A stretch of DNA of 64,000 nucleotides from Clostridia bacterium (GTDB lineage Bacteria > Bacillota > Clostridia > Christensenellales > CAG-138): positions 1-64,000 of the forward strand of contig JAFYJD010000020.1 of assembly GCA_017538255.1 (NCBI GenBank), in the 5' to 3' direction. The position numbers and the translations under genes were made by a program. Of the stretch, positions 16,799 through 25,362 are shown in pieces. The stretch's first letter is position 1; every line of letters begins with the position of its first letter. The notes below the pieces were generated by a model, which was given only the letters and a program-made list of their open reading frames with translations, was not told where the DNA came from and did no database searches.

Positions 16799-17791
16799 TC
16801 AAGGGCATAACATAACGGCGACATAAAAACCCTCGCCCCACGGCTGTCCGTCATCGTGAATGTATTTCACACCGACCAAGTAACGCAGGCAGGGTTCGCC
16901 ATATACGCATACAATGTACGGGCGGGGGCTGTTATATATTTCGAAGTCAACCAAGGCGTCTCCAAAAACCTCGCGCACCTTTTTTTCTATGTTCGGAATA
17001 TATTTTTCAATGCTGACGTCATCCGGAACGCCGCTATAGTCATTGCCGAGCTTGTTGCCCATCGACACGCTGGTGATTTTCCCATCAGCCTCCACGGAGA
17101 CCGAAACACCGCCAGAGACCTCGATGCCATTGATTTGATTGTACCAGACGATGTCGTATGACGATAGTGTGCCATCTTCATAAACGGTCGGTAGTGTAAT
17201 ATTACAGCACTCAAAATCGCTGACGTCTATCTCGTCCTTCAATGCTTTCAATACCGCATCGCGAACATCCTCTCCTTTTGCGTTCTTTGGAATGCTGACA
17301 GTACCCAAGCCCAATGCCTCCGCCGATATACTGACAAGCGTACCGTCCGGAAGAAATCTTGCTCTGTTAAGGTACGTTCCGCCGCCGATAATCTCGTAGT
17401 CATAAACCGTACCGAGTGACATGAGAATGGTTACAGTCTCCCTATATACAAGTTCAAACTTCTTTCCGGCAAATTCGATGGTTTTTTTATCGCCCACCAG
17501 TTCTTTATCGACGGTTACGCTGTACCAGTCATTAACATCGTATTGGAATAAATGTGTGCCGCTATAAGTTCCCGAGCCGATCGTCAGCACGCGATTGGTC
17601 GATTTTTCCTCAGGTACGATTGTTGGATCGGGCGGAGTGGTTGCCGCTTCGACCGGATCGCTCAAAACCGGAGTGGGGCTGACCGTCTCCTGCTGAGCAG
17701 GAGCGTTGGCCGGGGTGCAGGCCGCTGAAAACAGTATTCCGAACATAAGCGTTGCCAATGTTATTGAAATAAAAATGCGGGACTTTTTCAT
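16799..17791 (-). CDS. Lipoprotein of unknown function, paralogue B (330 aa)
   Basis: A paralogue of 13528-14535, with nearly the same first 60 residues (lipobox FSAAC) and the same conserved blocks. The middle has diverged and is five residues shorter, around the second LGLGTVSIPKNAKG block. Differences are mostly substitutions that keep charge and hydrophobicity, so both copies look functional. It has its own promoter (17859-17887) fused directly to the lipoprotein leader and a terminator at 16723-16749, so it forms a single-gene unit upstream of the caspase-like gene. The function is unknown; surface exposure is inferred from the lipobox. Confidence 0.8.
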   Translation of the reverse strand: MKKSRIFISITLATLMFGILFSAACTPANAPAQQETVSPTPVLSDPVEAATTPPDPTIVPEEKSTNRVLTIGSGTYSGTHLFQYDVNDWYSVTVDKELVGDKKTIEFAGKKFELVYRETVTILMSLGTVYDYEIIGGGTYLNRARFLPDGTLVSISAEALGLGTVSIPKNAKGEDVRDAVLKALKDEIDVSDFECCNITLPTVYEDGTLSSYDIVWYNQINGIEVSGGVSVSVEADGKITSVSMGNKLGNDYSGVPDDVSIEKYIPNIEKKVREVFGDALVDFEIYNSPRPYIVCVYGEPCLRYLVGVKYIHDDGQPWGEGFYVAVMLCP

Positions 17792-17833
17792 AATTGATTA
17801 CCTCCTAATGATTTTTATTTTGATTTTCAGTTT

Positions 17834-17896
17834 GCAGTCGAAAATAACGGCTGTGTATAGGATACCATATCAAATCCCAAAATGCAAGCCTTTTTC
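17834..17896. repeat. Promoter repeat, copy 2
   Basis: Matches 16558-16620. The junction with the lipoprotein leader lies at about 17829-17834, where both parents have a short T-rich/CAG stretch. Confidence 0.85.
17859..17887 (-). promoter_or_regulatory. Promoter of lipoprotein B
   Basis: TTGCAT (17882-17887) and TATCCT (17859-17864) are spaced 17 bases apart on the minus strand. Confidence 0.6.
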
Positions 17897-17942
17897 GGGT
17901 AAAAAATAGAATTATTTTTTATTATTAAACGCTTTTGAATAA

Positions 17943-17984
17943 TAAAAAGAGGGGCAAGGGCGTATCCGCCCAAGCCCTCTTTTA
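17943..17984 (-). terminator. Terminator after VanY-type gene (repeat family copy 3)
   Basis: This is a longer member of the AAGAGGG/CCCTCTT hairpin family, with an extra inner stem (GGGCGGATACGCCC). It lies just after the stop of the gene ending at 18007. Confidence 0.75.
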
Positions 17985-18006
17985 TGCCTATATTTGAATA
18001 AATCGG

Positions 18007-19035
18007 TCAGAGTTTTACCGTTATTATGAATCCGCCGGCGTTGTCGCCAGAAACGGAGTATTCAAGGCATTCATCGGGAAGCGGGATGTTCGTCGTATCG
18101 CCGCTTTCGGCCTTGACGTAATAAACGATAAAGCCGCCCCTTTCCGCGTCCGCGATCTTAACGGGTTTTACATCGACTCCGCCATCCGCGTTGTATGCGG
18201 CGTACAGCACCTCGGTATCGGCGGTATAGACGCGAAGATGCTCCACATATTCCTCGTATAGCATATCAAGTTCGGTTATCAGCGCGGCGTGCTCGCGCCC
18301 GACATAGCGAAAATGCCAGGGCTCGTAGGCAACGCGCGTGATGCCTTCAGAGCCGACGGGGTAGCGCAGTATAAAGCCGTAGGCGGCGCAGTTCGCATTT
18401 ACCCAGTCAAAGCGCTCGTGATCGATCAGCGGCACGCGCGCGCCATCCGCGCAGATCGTGGAAAGGTCGACGGCATAGCCCGTGTGATGCTCGCTGCAGC
18501 CGGGGTCGGCAACGTAGAGTTTTGCCATCTCTTCGCCGCGTTCCTTGACGTACTGAACGTAGACCTGCTGCTGGTATTCAAGTGTGCGGAACGCGCTCGT
18601 AGCGAGCAGTCTGTCGCCGCCCGTAGCCTCGAAAAACCCGTCCGCAAACTCATTCAGCGCGTGTATTGTGTCGGGCATAAGCCTTAGGTCGGAGCCCGTC
18701 AAAAGCAGGTTTTTGCTCTTGTTGTCGCCGATGTGCGCCGTCATTGACAGCGCATCCTCGGTATGCTCGTATTTTGACAGATAGTTCACAAGCACGAGTG
18801 CGCCGTAGTTTGCGGCAGCGGAAGGCACGTTCTCGTAACGGAGGGAAGCAGGGGTCGGCGCGGCGCTCTCAACCGGCGAGACCTCTGGGCTTAATGAGGG
18901 CACGTCCACGGGTATTATCTCGTTCGGCAAGATCGGCGAGTTTTCGCCTGCGCAGGCGGTAAACATGCCGACAGCGAGCAGGCACGCCGCAAGTGAGATG
19001 ATGCCGAGCGAACAATGTTTAGCGTACTTCAACAT
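18007..19035 (-). CDS. VanY-type D-alanyl-D-alanine carboxypeptidase, lipoprotein
   Basis: Zinc peptidase that removes the terminal D-Ala from peptidoglycan stem peptides at the cell surface. About 342 aa. An N-terminal lipoprotein signal ends at FTAC, then comes a Ser/Pro linker to about residue 65. The catalytic domain shows SAFRT and the Zn motif SEHHTGYAVD (His and Asp ligands), followed by EPWHFRYVG (catalytic Glu and third His ligand). About 75 further residues after the VanY domain form a small beta-rich extension. ATG 19035 is used; an in-frame TTG at 19050 is possible, and neither has a clear ribosome-binding site. It begins 26 bases after the ABC transporter stop and may be co-transcribed. 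Confidence 0.92.
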   Translation of the reverse strand: MLKYAKHCSLGIISLAACLLAVGMFTACAGENSPILPNEIIPVDVPSLSPEVSPVESAAPTPASLRYENVPSAAANYGALVLVNYLSKYEHTEDALSMTAHIGDNKSKNLLLTGSDLRLMPDTIHALNEFADGFFEATGGDRLLATSAFRTLEYQQQVYVQYVKERGEEMAKLYVADPGCSEHHTGYAVDLSTICADGARVPLIDHERFDWVNANCAAYGFILRYPVGSEGITRVAYEPWHFRYVGREHAALITELDMLYEEYVEHLRVYTADTEVLYAAYNADGGVDVKPVKIADAERGGFIVYYVKAESGDTTNIPLPDECLEYSVSGDNAGGFIITVKL

Positions 19036-19061
19036 AGTATTGCGTACCAAACCCGAAAAAC

Positions 19062-20867
19062 TTATGCATTTTCCTCGGACATCCTGACGACCTCTTCAAA
19101 CGATATTTCCTTTATTGAGCCTTCTTCAACACGATAGATGCGGTCGGCAAGTGAGAGCGCACTGGGACGGTGGGTGGAGATTATGCAGGTCTTTTCGGGA
19201 TTCTTTTTGATGATGGAGTGAATGATCGCCTGCTCGGTCTCGATATCGAGGCTGCTGGTCGCTTCGTCGAGCATAAGTATCGGCGCGTCCCTCAAGATCG
19301 CCCTTGCGATCGAGATGCGCTGCGCCTGACCTTCGCTTATGCCGTGCCCCCTTTCGCCGATCTTGGAGTAGATGCCGCCCATCTCCTCAACAAAGTCGAG
19401 CGCGAGCGAGCATTCGAGCGCGTGCTTTATCTGCTCGTCCGTTGCGCCCTGGTTGGTAAGGCGGAGGTTGTCCGCAAAGGTGCCCGAGAGCACGGTGTTG
19501 CCCTGCGGGACATAGGAGAACAGCCTGCGGAAGTCCGCGGTGAGGGTATGCACTTCGCCGTTTGCGTCAACATATTCCGCGCTGCCGCTTGATGGCGAAA
19601 CAAGGCTCAAAAGCAGGCGGAGCATCGTGGTCTTGCCTTGACCGCTCGCGCCGACGATCGCAACGATCTCGCCGGTTTTTGCGTAGAAATCGCAGCCGTT
19701 GAGCACGTTCCTGCCGTCGTCATAGCCGAATACCACATCATTAAGACGCACGGTGATGGGGGTCTTGGAAAGAGCCTGGACCTCCTCGTCGGTGATGTTG
19801 CGCTGTTCGGCGGGGATATTGACGAACTCGCGCACACGCTTTGCGGATACGGCGCTCTGCACCATACTCGGCAGTATGCCCATAAGCGAGTTGAAGCCGC
19901 TGGTAACCTTGCTGCGCTGCGAGAGGAAGAACGTCATCGTACCGTAGGTTATCGAGCCCGACCACAAAAGGAACAAGCAGTATCCAAAGGTCGCAAACGT
20001 TACGCACATACCGACTATGCTCAGGAATATTTTGGCGCTGATCGAGAACAAATTCGCTTCGAGCGAGGTGCGTTTGCTCTCGTCCTGACGGTTCCAGAAA
20101 TAGCGCGTATACTCCTTGACCGCGCCGAGGCTCTTGACGGTGTCGTAATTGTGGAAAGTTTCGGACTCAAAACTCAAAACTGCGCTCTGGCACTCAAACA
20201 TACGCATATTGTAGTAGCGCGATTTTTTGAGCAGCGCCCAGCCCGATATCGCAAGCACGGGCGCACCGAGCAGTGCGATGAACGCTATCGAAACATTGTA
20301 GTACAGCATCGCGGCAAACGAAGCGGCGAACGAATAGACCGTGATGATGGTGGACGGGATCCAGCTGATCGCGATGCCCGAGATCCTGTTCACGTCGCCG
20401 TTTAGGCGGTTGATGATGTCGCCGGTGGGGTAGGCGCGCACCTTCTGCCATTCGGCGTCGAGCAGACGCTCGAAGATCTCGCCGCGGATATCGTGGAAAA
20501 CGCGCAGGCTGATCTTGGTCGAGATCCTCGATTGGATGCTCGAAAAAATAAGTCCTAACAGCGCGCTCGAAAGCACCGTTATGATGAGGAATGTCAGCGA
20601 ATCGGTCTTTCTATCCGTTACGATATCAACAAGATACTTGCTGAGAATGGACGAAATAAGGCCCATGGTGGAGCCGAGGATGCCGAATATCGTCTGGATA
20701 ACAACATACCAGCGGTAGCGCTTGGTGTACTGAAAGATCCAGCGCCAGTCGCTGATCGTTTCGCCGAGCGTACCTGCCTTGTAGCGCGCGATGACCTTCT
20801 GCACGGCATTGAGCCGCTTCTTGGGCTCGTAGTATTCTGGGCGATCCTTGTTGAGATTATCTGCCAT
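19062..20867 (-). CDS. ABC exporter, fused permease and ATPase
   Basis: Half-size type IV ABC exporter, acting as a dimer in the membrane. The chosen ATG at 20867 gives about 601 aa; an upstream in-frame TTG at 20915 is less likely. Residues about 50-340 hold six membrane helices. The nucleotide-binding domain follows: Walker A GASGQGKTT, Q-loop YVPQGN, a variant signature GISEGQAQRISIARAIL (usual LSGGQ), Walker B ILMLDEATSSLD and switch STHRPS. The transported substrate is unknown. It lies between a CDF transporter gene (152 bases upstream) and the VanY gene. Confidence 0.92.
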   Translation of the reverse strand: MADNLNKDRPEYYEPKKRLNAVQKVIARYKAGTLGETISDWRWIFQYTKRYRWYVVIQTIFGILGSTMGLISSILSKYLVDIVTDRKTDSLTFLIITVLSSALLGLIFSSIQSRISTKISLRVFHDIRGEIFERLLDAEWQKVRAYPTGDIINRLNGDVNRISGIAISWIPSTIITVYSFAASFAAMLYYNVSIAFIALLGAPVLAISGWALLKKSRYYNMRMFECQSAVLSFESETFHNYDTVKSLGAVKEYTRYFWNRQDESKRTSLEANLFSISAKIFLSIVGMCVTFATFGYCLFLLWSGSITYGTMTFFLSQRSKVTSGFNSLMGILPSMVQSAVSAKRVREFVNIPAEQRNITDEEVQALSKTPITVRLNDVVFGYDDGRNVLNGCDFYAKTGEIVAIVGASGQGKTTMLRLLLSLVSPSSGSAEYVDANGEVHTLTADFRRLFSYVPQGNTVLSGTFADNLRLTNQGATDEQIKHALECSLALDFVEEMGGIYSKIGERGHGISEGQAQRISIARAILRDAPILMLDEATSSLDIETEQAIIHSIIKKNPEKTCIISTHRPSALSLADRIYRVEEGSIKEISFEEVVRMSEENA

Positions 20868-21019
20868 TTTGTATTCTCTTCTTTCCGGTGCCGAATCGGC
20901 ACGATAATAATTCAATTTAACATTTTAACATAATTATCAAGAAAAATCAAGCAAAAAATCAGCGCCCGCGGTGCTGCGGACGCAAAAAAGGCATCATAGG
21001 CGCCGCATCGGGCGCGTTT

Positions 21020-22201
21020 TCAGGCAAACGGGCGGTCTGCGGTTATGACGGCGCGGTACTTGGTATCCGCGTCCGAGAACGCGGATACCGCGGCGCAAAC
21101 GGCGGCGACGACCTCGGTCTCGCTCATTTCGGAATTGTAGGGTATCACGACGTCGAAGATGAGCGAGGTCAGTTTTTCGCCCGGCACAACGCGAAAATCG
21201 TGCAATGTCAGCGCGGGATCGATGCCGCGAAGCGCGGCCAATGTGCGTGCTTTAAGCTCGGACGTGTTCTCGTCGCCCTGCGCTACGGGGTCAAGGTGTA
21301 TCGTTGCCTCGCAGCCGAGTTCGGCGGCAAGCCTGCGCTCAAGATCGTCGATTATATCGTGTATCATAAAAAAACCGTCCTCATCGTTTACGGGCACCTC
21401 GGCGTGGAGCGATATCATACGCCTGCCCGGGCCGTAGTCGTGGATGATGAGGTCGTGCAGACCGCTTATGCGCTCGGTCGCAAGCGTGATGCTCTTTATT
21501 TTTTCAACAAACTCCGGCTCCGGTTTTTGCCCGAGCAGCGACGCTATCGTCTCGCGCCCGGAGGTTATGCCAGAATACAGCACGAACAGCGATACGAGCG
21601 CGCCGACGATGCCGTCGAGTTTAAGCCCCGTGAACTTTGCCGCGATCGCACAAAGGAGCACCACACCCGTTGCCGCGCTGTCGGAGAGCGAATCGCGCGA
21701 GGTCGCCTTGAGTGTTGATGAATCAAGCCGCTTTGCGTATCGGCGGCTCGCAAACGCCATATAGAGTTTGACGGCGGCGGAAGCGGCGAGTATGACCGCC
21801 GCCAAAAGCGAAAGTTCGGTCGTTTCGGGGTGGATGATGCGGCTTACGGAGGTTTTAAGCAGTTCAAACCCCATAAGGATTATCGCGGCGGATACGAGCA
21901 GCCCCGCGATGTACTCGAATCTGCCGTGCCCGAACGGATGCTCGGTGTCGGGTTTTTGCGAGGCGAGTCTGAAGCCGATAAGCGTGATAACGGAACTGCC
22001 AGCGTCCGAAAGGTTGTTGAACGCGTCCGCCGTCATTGAAACGGAGCGCGAAAGCATACCCGCAAAGAGTTTGCCGGCAAAAAGCAGCAGGTTGAGCACG
22101 ATAAAAAACGCGCCGATGAGCACGCCGTGCGCGCTCCGTACTCGGGCGTTTTCAAGGTTTTTGTGATCCCGTATGAAGATTTTTGCCAAAAGCGCGATCA
22201 T
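21020..22201 (-). CDS. Cation diffusion facilitator transporter
   Basis: CDF family metal/proton antiporter of 393 aa, exporting Zn, Mn, Fe or related divalent cations. Six membrane helices occupy residues about 25-215. The metal-site motifs DAFNNLSD (helix 2) and HPFGHGRFEY (start of helix 3 region) are present. The C-terminal cytoplasmic regulatory domain is longer than usual, about 180 residues, with two ferredoxin-like segments (ISLHAEVPVND and HDFRVVPGEKL). The ATG overlaps the murG stop as ATGA, so translation is coupled to murG. Metal specificity cannot be read reliably. Confidence 0.92.
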   Translation of the reverse strand: MIALLAKIFIRDHKNLENARVRSAHGVLIGAFFIVLNLLLFAGKLFAGMLSRSVSMTADAFNNLSDAGSSVITLIGFRLASQKPDTEHPFGHGRFEYIAGLLVSAAIILMGFELLKTSVSRIIHPETTELSLLAAVILAASAAVKLYMAFASRRYAKRLDSSTLKATSRDSLSDSAATGVVLLCAIAAKFTGLKLDGIVGALVSLFVLYSGITSGRETIASLLGQKPEPEFVEKIKSITLATERISGLHDLIIHDYGPGRRMISLHAEVPVNDEDGFFMIHDIIDDLERRLAAELGCEATIHLDPVAQGDENTSELKARTLAALRGIDPALTLHDFRVVPGEKLTSLIFDVVIPYNSEMSETEVVAAVCAAVSAFSDADTKYRAVITADRPFA

Positions 22202-23292
22202 TTTTTGCGTTTTTCAAGCCCCGTTTCGGCTGCTTTCAGTATTATGTCGAGCACCTTCTTGGTGCCATCAAGCGTTTCGTCGGTATCCATCCTGTCGATA
22301 AAACTCTGCCTTGAATCGTAGAGTTCGTTTATCTTCGCCGTGAGCGATTCCGCGTTCACGTCCTTTTGCTGCATAACGGCGGAATAGCCCTTTTTTTCGC
22401 AGTATTCGGCGTTGAGTATCTGATCGCCGCGGCTTGCTTCCAGCGGAAGCGGAACGAATATCGCGGGCTTTTTGAGTGCAAGGAACTCAAAAACGGAGTT
22501 TGCACCCGAGCGGCTGATGACGATATCCGTCGCCGCCATAAGATCGGGCAGTTCCTTACTGATGAACTCGTACTGGCGGTAATGGGGCGAGGCGATGCTT
22601 CCGTCCAGTTTGCCCTTGCCGCAGAGGTGGATGACGTCAAAGCGCTTTGTTATCTCGCAAAGCGCGCCGCGCACCGCGTCGTTGAGCGCGTTCGCGCCGA
22701 GGCTGCCGCCCATAACGAGTATGACGGGACGTTCGCCCGAAAAACCGAGAAAATCGAGCCCGCGTCGGCGGTCGCCCTCAAACAGGTCGCGGCGTATGGG
22801 CGTGCCGGTATGCACGGCGTGGGTCTTGCCCGTGTATTTGAGCGTATCCTCAAAGGTAACGCATTCGGTGTCAGCATATCTTGCGGCTATCTTGTTCGCA
22901 AGCCCGGGTGTGTAGTCACTCTCGTGGCATACGACCGGGCAGCGCCCCTTTGCCGCCATAACCACGGGTACGCTCACAAACCCGCCCTTTGAAAACACTA
23001 CGTCGGGATTAAGGCGCTTTATCAGTTTTTTTGCCTGCGAAGCGCCCTTGATAACGCGGAAGGGGTCGCTGAAGTTTTTGAACGAAAAATAGCGCCGCAA
23101 TTTGCCCGCGGAGATCGCGTGATATTCAACGCCCTCTATCGGCTCGACAAGGCTTCTTTCGATGCCTCTTTCGGTGCCGATATAGTGTATGTTAAAGCCC
23201 TCTTTTTTCAACGAGGGGATGAGCGCGATATTCGGCGTAACGTGGCCCGCGCTGCCGCCGCCTGTCAAAACTATGGTCTTATTGTTTTCCAT
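22198..23292 (-). CDS. murG: UDP-N-acetylglucosamine:lipid I GlcNAc transferase
   Basis: Membrane-associated glycosyltransferase that converts lipid I to lipid II in peptidoglycan synthesis. The 364-aa protein starts at ATG 23292 behind GGCGGGAGGC; the frame extends upstream but without a start signal. The N-domain shows TGGGSAGHVTPN (glycine loop) and FSKGGFVSVP. The C-domain has MGGSLGA and the UDP-GlcNAc pocket ISRSGANSVFEF followed by LPLEASRGDQ. It stands apart from the usual mur/fts cluster and is coupled by ATGA to a CDF transporter, an uncommon pairing. Confidence 0.95.
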   Translation of the reverse strand: MENNKTIVLTGGGSAGHVTPNIALIPSLKKEGFNIHYIGTERGIERSLVEPIEGVEYHAISAGKLRRYFSFKNFSDPFRVIKGASQAKKLIKRLNPDVVFSKGGFVSVPVVMAAKGRCPVVCHESDYTPGLANKIAARYADTECVTFEDTLKYTGKTHAVHTGTPIRRDLFEGDRRRGLDFLGFSGERPVILVMGGSLGANALNDAVRGALCEITKRFDVIHLCGKGKLDGSIASPHYRQYEFISKELPDLMAATDIVISRSGANSVFEFLALKKPAIFVPLPLEASRGDQILNAEYCEKKGYSAVMQQKDVNAESLTAKINELYDSRQSFIDRMDTDETLDGTKKVLDIILKAAETGLEKRKK

Positions 23293-23402
23293 TCTGCCTC
23301 CCGCCATATGGCGCAAAAAAGTTCGTATTATTATATGCTCACGCCGCGCACAGATGAAAGCGCGCATAAGCCCAAACGGAGAAACCCGTCTTTCATAGTG
23401 GT

Positions 23403-23430
23403 ATTATAGCACAAAAAATGTACAAATGAA
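23403..23430 (-). promoter_or_regulatory. Probable promoter of murG
   Basis: TATAAT with an extended TGC element (23403-23408) and a weak -35, TTCATT (23425-23430), at 16 bases on the minus strand. The intergenic stretch 23293-23638 otherwise holds only the hbd terminator and no gene I can support. Confidence 0.5.
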
Positions 23431-23571
23431 CGAACGCGCGAAAAAAGTCGCAAAAAAGTCTTGCCGCCCTGCCGCGGCTTTTCGCTGAATAAGTCTTTCT
23501 GCGGTGAATGCGGCTTCGATAAAGGCAGCATCGGGCTCCGCGCTCGAGCCCCGAGCCGCAGCCAACGGGCA

Positions 23572-23605
23572 TAAAAAATCCGAGAATACTTGCGTATTCT
23601 CGGAT
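23572..23605 (-). terminator. Terminator of the crt-hbd unit
   Basis: The minus-strand hairpin ATCCGAGAATAC/GTATTCTCGGAT (12 bp, 4-base loop) is followed by TTTTTTAT. Confidence 0.9.
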
Positions 23606-23638
23606 AGTCGGTTTTATGTGCACCTCGCCTCTTGCTTA

Positions 23639-24481
23639 TCAATATTCAAAGAAGCCTTTGCCGCTCTTTCTGCCGAGCCTGCCTGCGCGCACCATCTTGC
23701 GCAGAAGCGCGCTTGCGCGGTATTTGCCGTCGTGCGTTTCGTTATAGAGCGTATCCATAATCGCAAGGCATACGTCAAGACCGACAAGATCGCCGAGCGC
23801 GAGCGGGCCCATTGGATGATTCGCGCCGAGTTTCATTGCGCGGTCGATATCCTCGGGGGACGCAACGCCCTTTTCGACGAGTTCGATCGCCTCGTTTATC
23901 ATCGGGATGAGTATTCGGTTTACGACAAAGCCGGGCGCTTCCGCAACCTCAACAGGCTCCTTGCCGATGGCGACGCTCAATTCGCGCACATTTTCAAAGG
24001 TTTCGTCGGAGGTGTTCATACCGCGGATTATCTCGACAAGTTTCATAACCGTTGCCGGGTTGAAAAAGTGCATTCCGATGAACCTGTCGGTTCGAGTCGT
24101 TGCGGACGCTATCTCGGTTATGGAGATCGAACTCGTGTTCGTTGCAAACACGGTCGATTCGGGGCAGATGCCGTCCAGTTTTTTGAAGAGATCGCGCTTT
24201 ATCTGCGTGTTTTCGATTATTGCCTCAAGAACAAGGTCGGCCTCGGCGGCTTTGTTCTGATCGGAGGTGAAGGTGATCGCGTTCACGAGCGCGTCGGCGG
24301 CGGAGCGTTCCATTTTGCCCTTTTCGACGCGCTTGTTGAGCCCCGCAACAAGGCGCGCACGCGACCTTTCGAGTATCTCATCGTTTACGTCGTTGATAAA
24401 TACCTGAAGCCCGGCGGAGGCAAACGCCTGCGCGATATCGAGCCCCATTGTGCCTGCGCCGATAACAAAGATCTTTTTCAT
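23639..24481 (-). CDS. hbd: 3-hydroxybutyryl-CoA dehydrogenase
   Basis: NAD(P)-dependent enzyme that interconverts acetoacetyl-CoA and 3-hydroxybutyryl-CoA in butyrate formation or beta-oxidation. 280 aa from ATG 24481, which has AAAGGAAAAC upstream; an in-frame 22-residue extension is rejected. The Rossmann fold starts IGAGTMGLD. The catalytic region includes ATNTSSISI, FFNPATVMKLVE (catalytic His just before) and PGFVVNRIL. The C-terminus shows GPLALGDLVGLD. It lies 25 bases behind the crotonase gene whose product it consumes or forms, so the two form one unit. Confidence 0.95.
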   Translation of the reverse strand: MKKIFVIGAGTMGLDIAQAFASAGLQVFINDVNDEILERSRARLVAGLNKRVEKGKMERSAADALVNAITFTSDQNKAAEADLVLEAIIENTQIKRDLFKKLDGICPESTVFATNTSSISITEIASATTRTDRFIGMHFFNPATVMKLVEIIRGMNTSDETFENVRELSVAIGKEPVEVAEAPGFVVNRILIPMINEAIELVEKGVASPEDIDRAMKLGANHPMGPLALGDLVGLDVCLAIMDTLYNETHDGKYRASALLRKMVRAGRLGRKSGKGFFEY

Positions 24482-24506
24482 AGTGTTTTCCTTTCTGTTT
24501 GTGTTA

Positions 24507-25277
24507 TTATTTGCCTTTAAACTCGCTTTTGGGGGATTTATCCACAAAACTCGTCATAGCCATACGCTGATCTTCGGTCTCGAAGCAATCGCCGAAGAGC
24601 CTCGCCTCGGTTTCAAGGTCGTCCGCCAAAAGATGCATATATCGAAGGCGCATCGCCTTTTTCGCTCCGCGAACGGCTATCGGCGCGTTGGCGGCTATGG
24701 CTTCGGCAAGTTTCATGGTTTCGTCCATCAGGTTTTCCGGCGCGACAACGCGACTGACGAGCCCGATGCGGAGCGCTTCCTCGGCGTTTATTATGCCGCC
24801 CGTGAGGATGAGTTCCATTGCGTTTGCGCGGTTAACTGTGCGCGTAAGCCTCTGCGTGCCGCCAAAGCCCGGCGTGATGCCGAGACCGACCTCGGGCTGA
24901 CCGAACTTTGCCTTTTCGCTGGCGATGCGGATATCGGCGCAGAGCGCAAGTTCGCAGCCGCCGCCGAGAGCGAAGCCGTTGACAGCGGCGATGACGGGAA
25001 TCTCGAGGTTTTCAAGCGCGCAGAACGCGGCGTTGCCCCTGCGTGCAAACTCGACCGCTTCCTCGCGGGAAAGATCCTTCATCTCCGCGATGTCCGCGCC
25101 TGCGACGAACGCCTTGCCCGCGCCCGTTACGACGAGGCAGCGGAGCGTTTCGTCCGATCGGAGCGCTTCAACGGTTTTGTGCAGTTCCACGAGCGTTTCG
25201 GAGTTCAGCGCATTGAGCGCCTCCGGGCGGTCGAGGGTGAGTATGCCTGTATGGCCCTTTTTTTCAAATCTTATCAC
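24507..25277 (-). CDS. crt: Enoyl-CoA hydratase (crotonase)
   Basis: Hydrates crotonyl-CoA to 3-hydroxybutyryl-CoA. At 256 aa it is standard for the crotonase superfamily. The oxyanion-hole segments AGADIAEMKDL (about 61) and GFALGGGCELALCADI (about 103-118) are present, followed by the catalytic Glu pair region with GQPEVGLGITPGFGGTQRL. The start is GTG 25277 behind a full AAGGAGG. Its pairing with hbd suggests a C4 pathway. The thiolase and acyl-CoA dehydrogenase genes that normally complete it are not in the window. Confidence 0.93.
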   Translation of the reverse strand: MIRFEKKGHTGILTLDRPEALNALNSETLVELHKTVEALRSDETLRCLVVTGAGKAFVAGADIAEMKDLSREEAVEFARRGNAAFCALENLEIPVIAAVNGFALGGGCELALCADIRIASEKAKFGQPEVGLGITPGFGGTQRLTRTVNRANAMELILTGGIINAEEALRIGLVSRVVAPENLMDETMKLAEAIAANAPIAVRGAKKAMRLRYMHLLADDLETEARLFGDCFETEDQRMAMTSFVDKSPKSEFKGK

Positions 25278-25362
25278 GGGTGACCTCCTTTGGGTTTTTT
25301 ATGTGATGATAATGTATTTTATAAATATAATACAGTTGGCACCGTTTGCTGTCAAGCCGATT

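Larger units (their letters stand above)
16681..17829. repeat. Copy B of lipoprotein duplication
   Basis: This is a direct repeat of 13403-14573, covering terminator, lipoprotein gene and leader. Its upstream end joins directly to the promoter repeat at 17834. Confidence 0.85.

Noticed and set aside
23333..23398. Short leader peptide (about 21 codons) just after the murG promoter
   Set aside because: The ATG is only a few bases after the -10 with no ribosome-binding site, and no regulatory hairpin follows.
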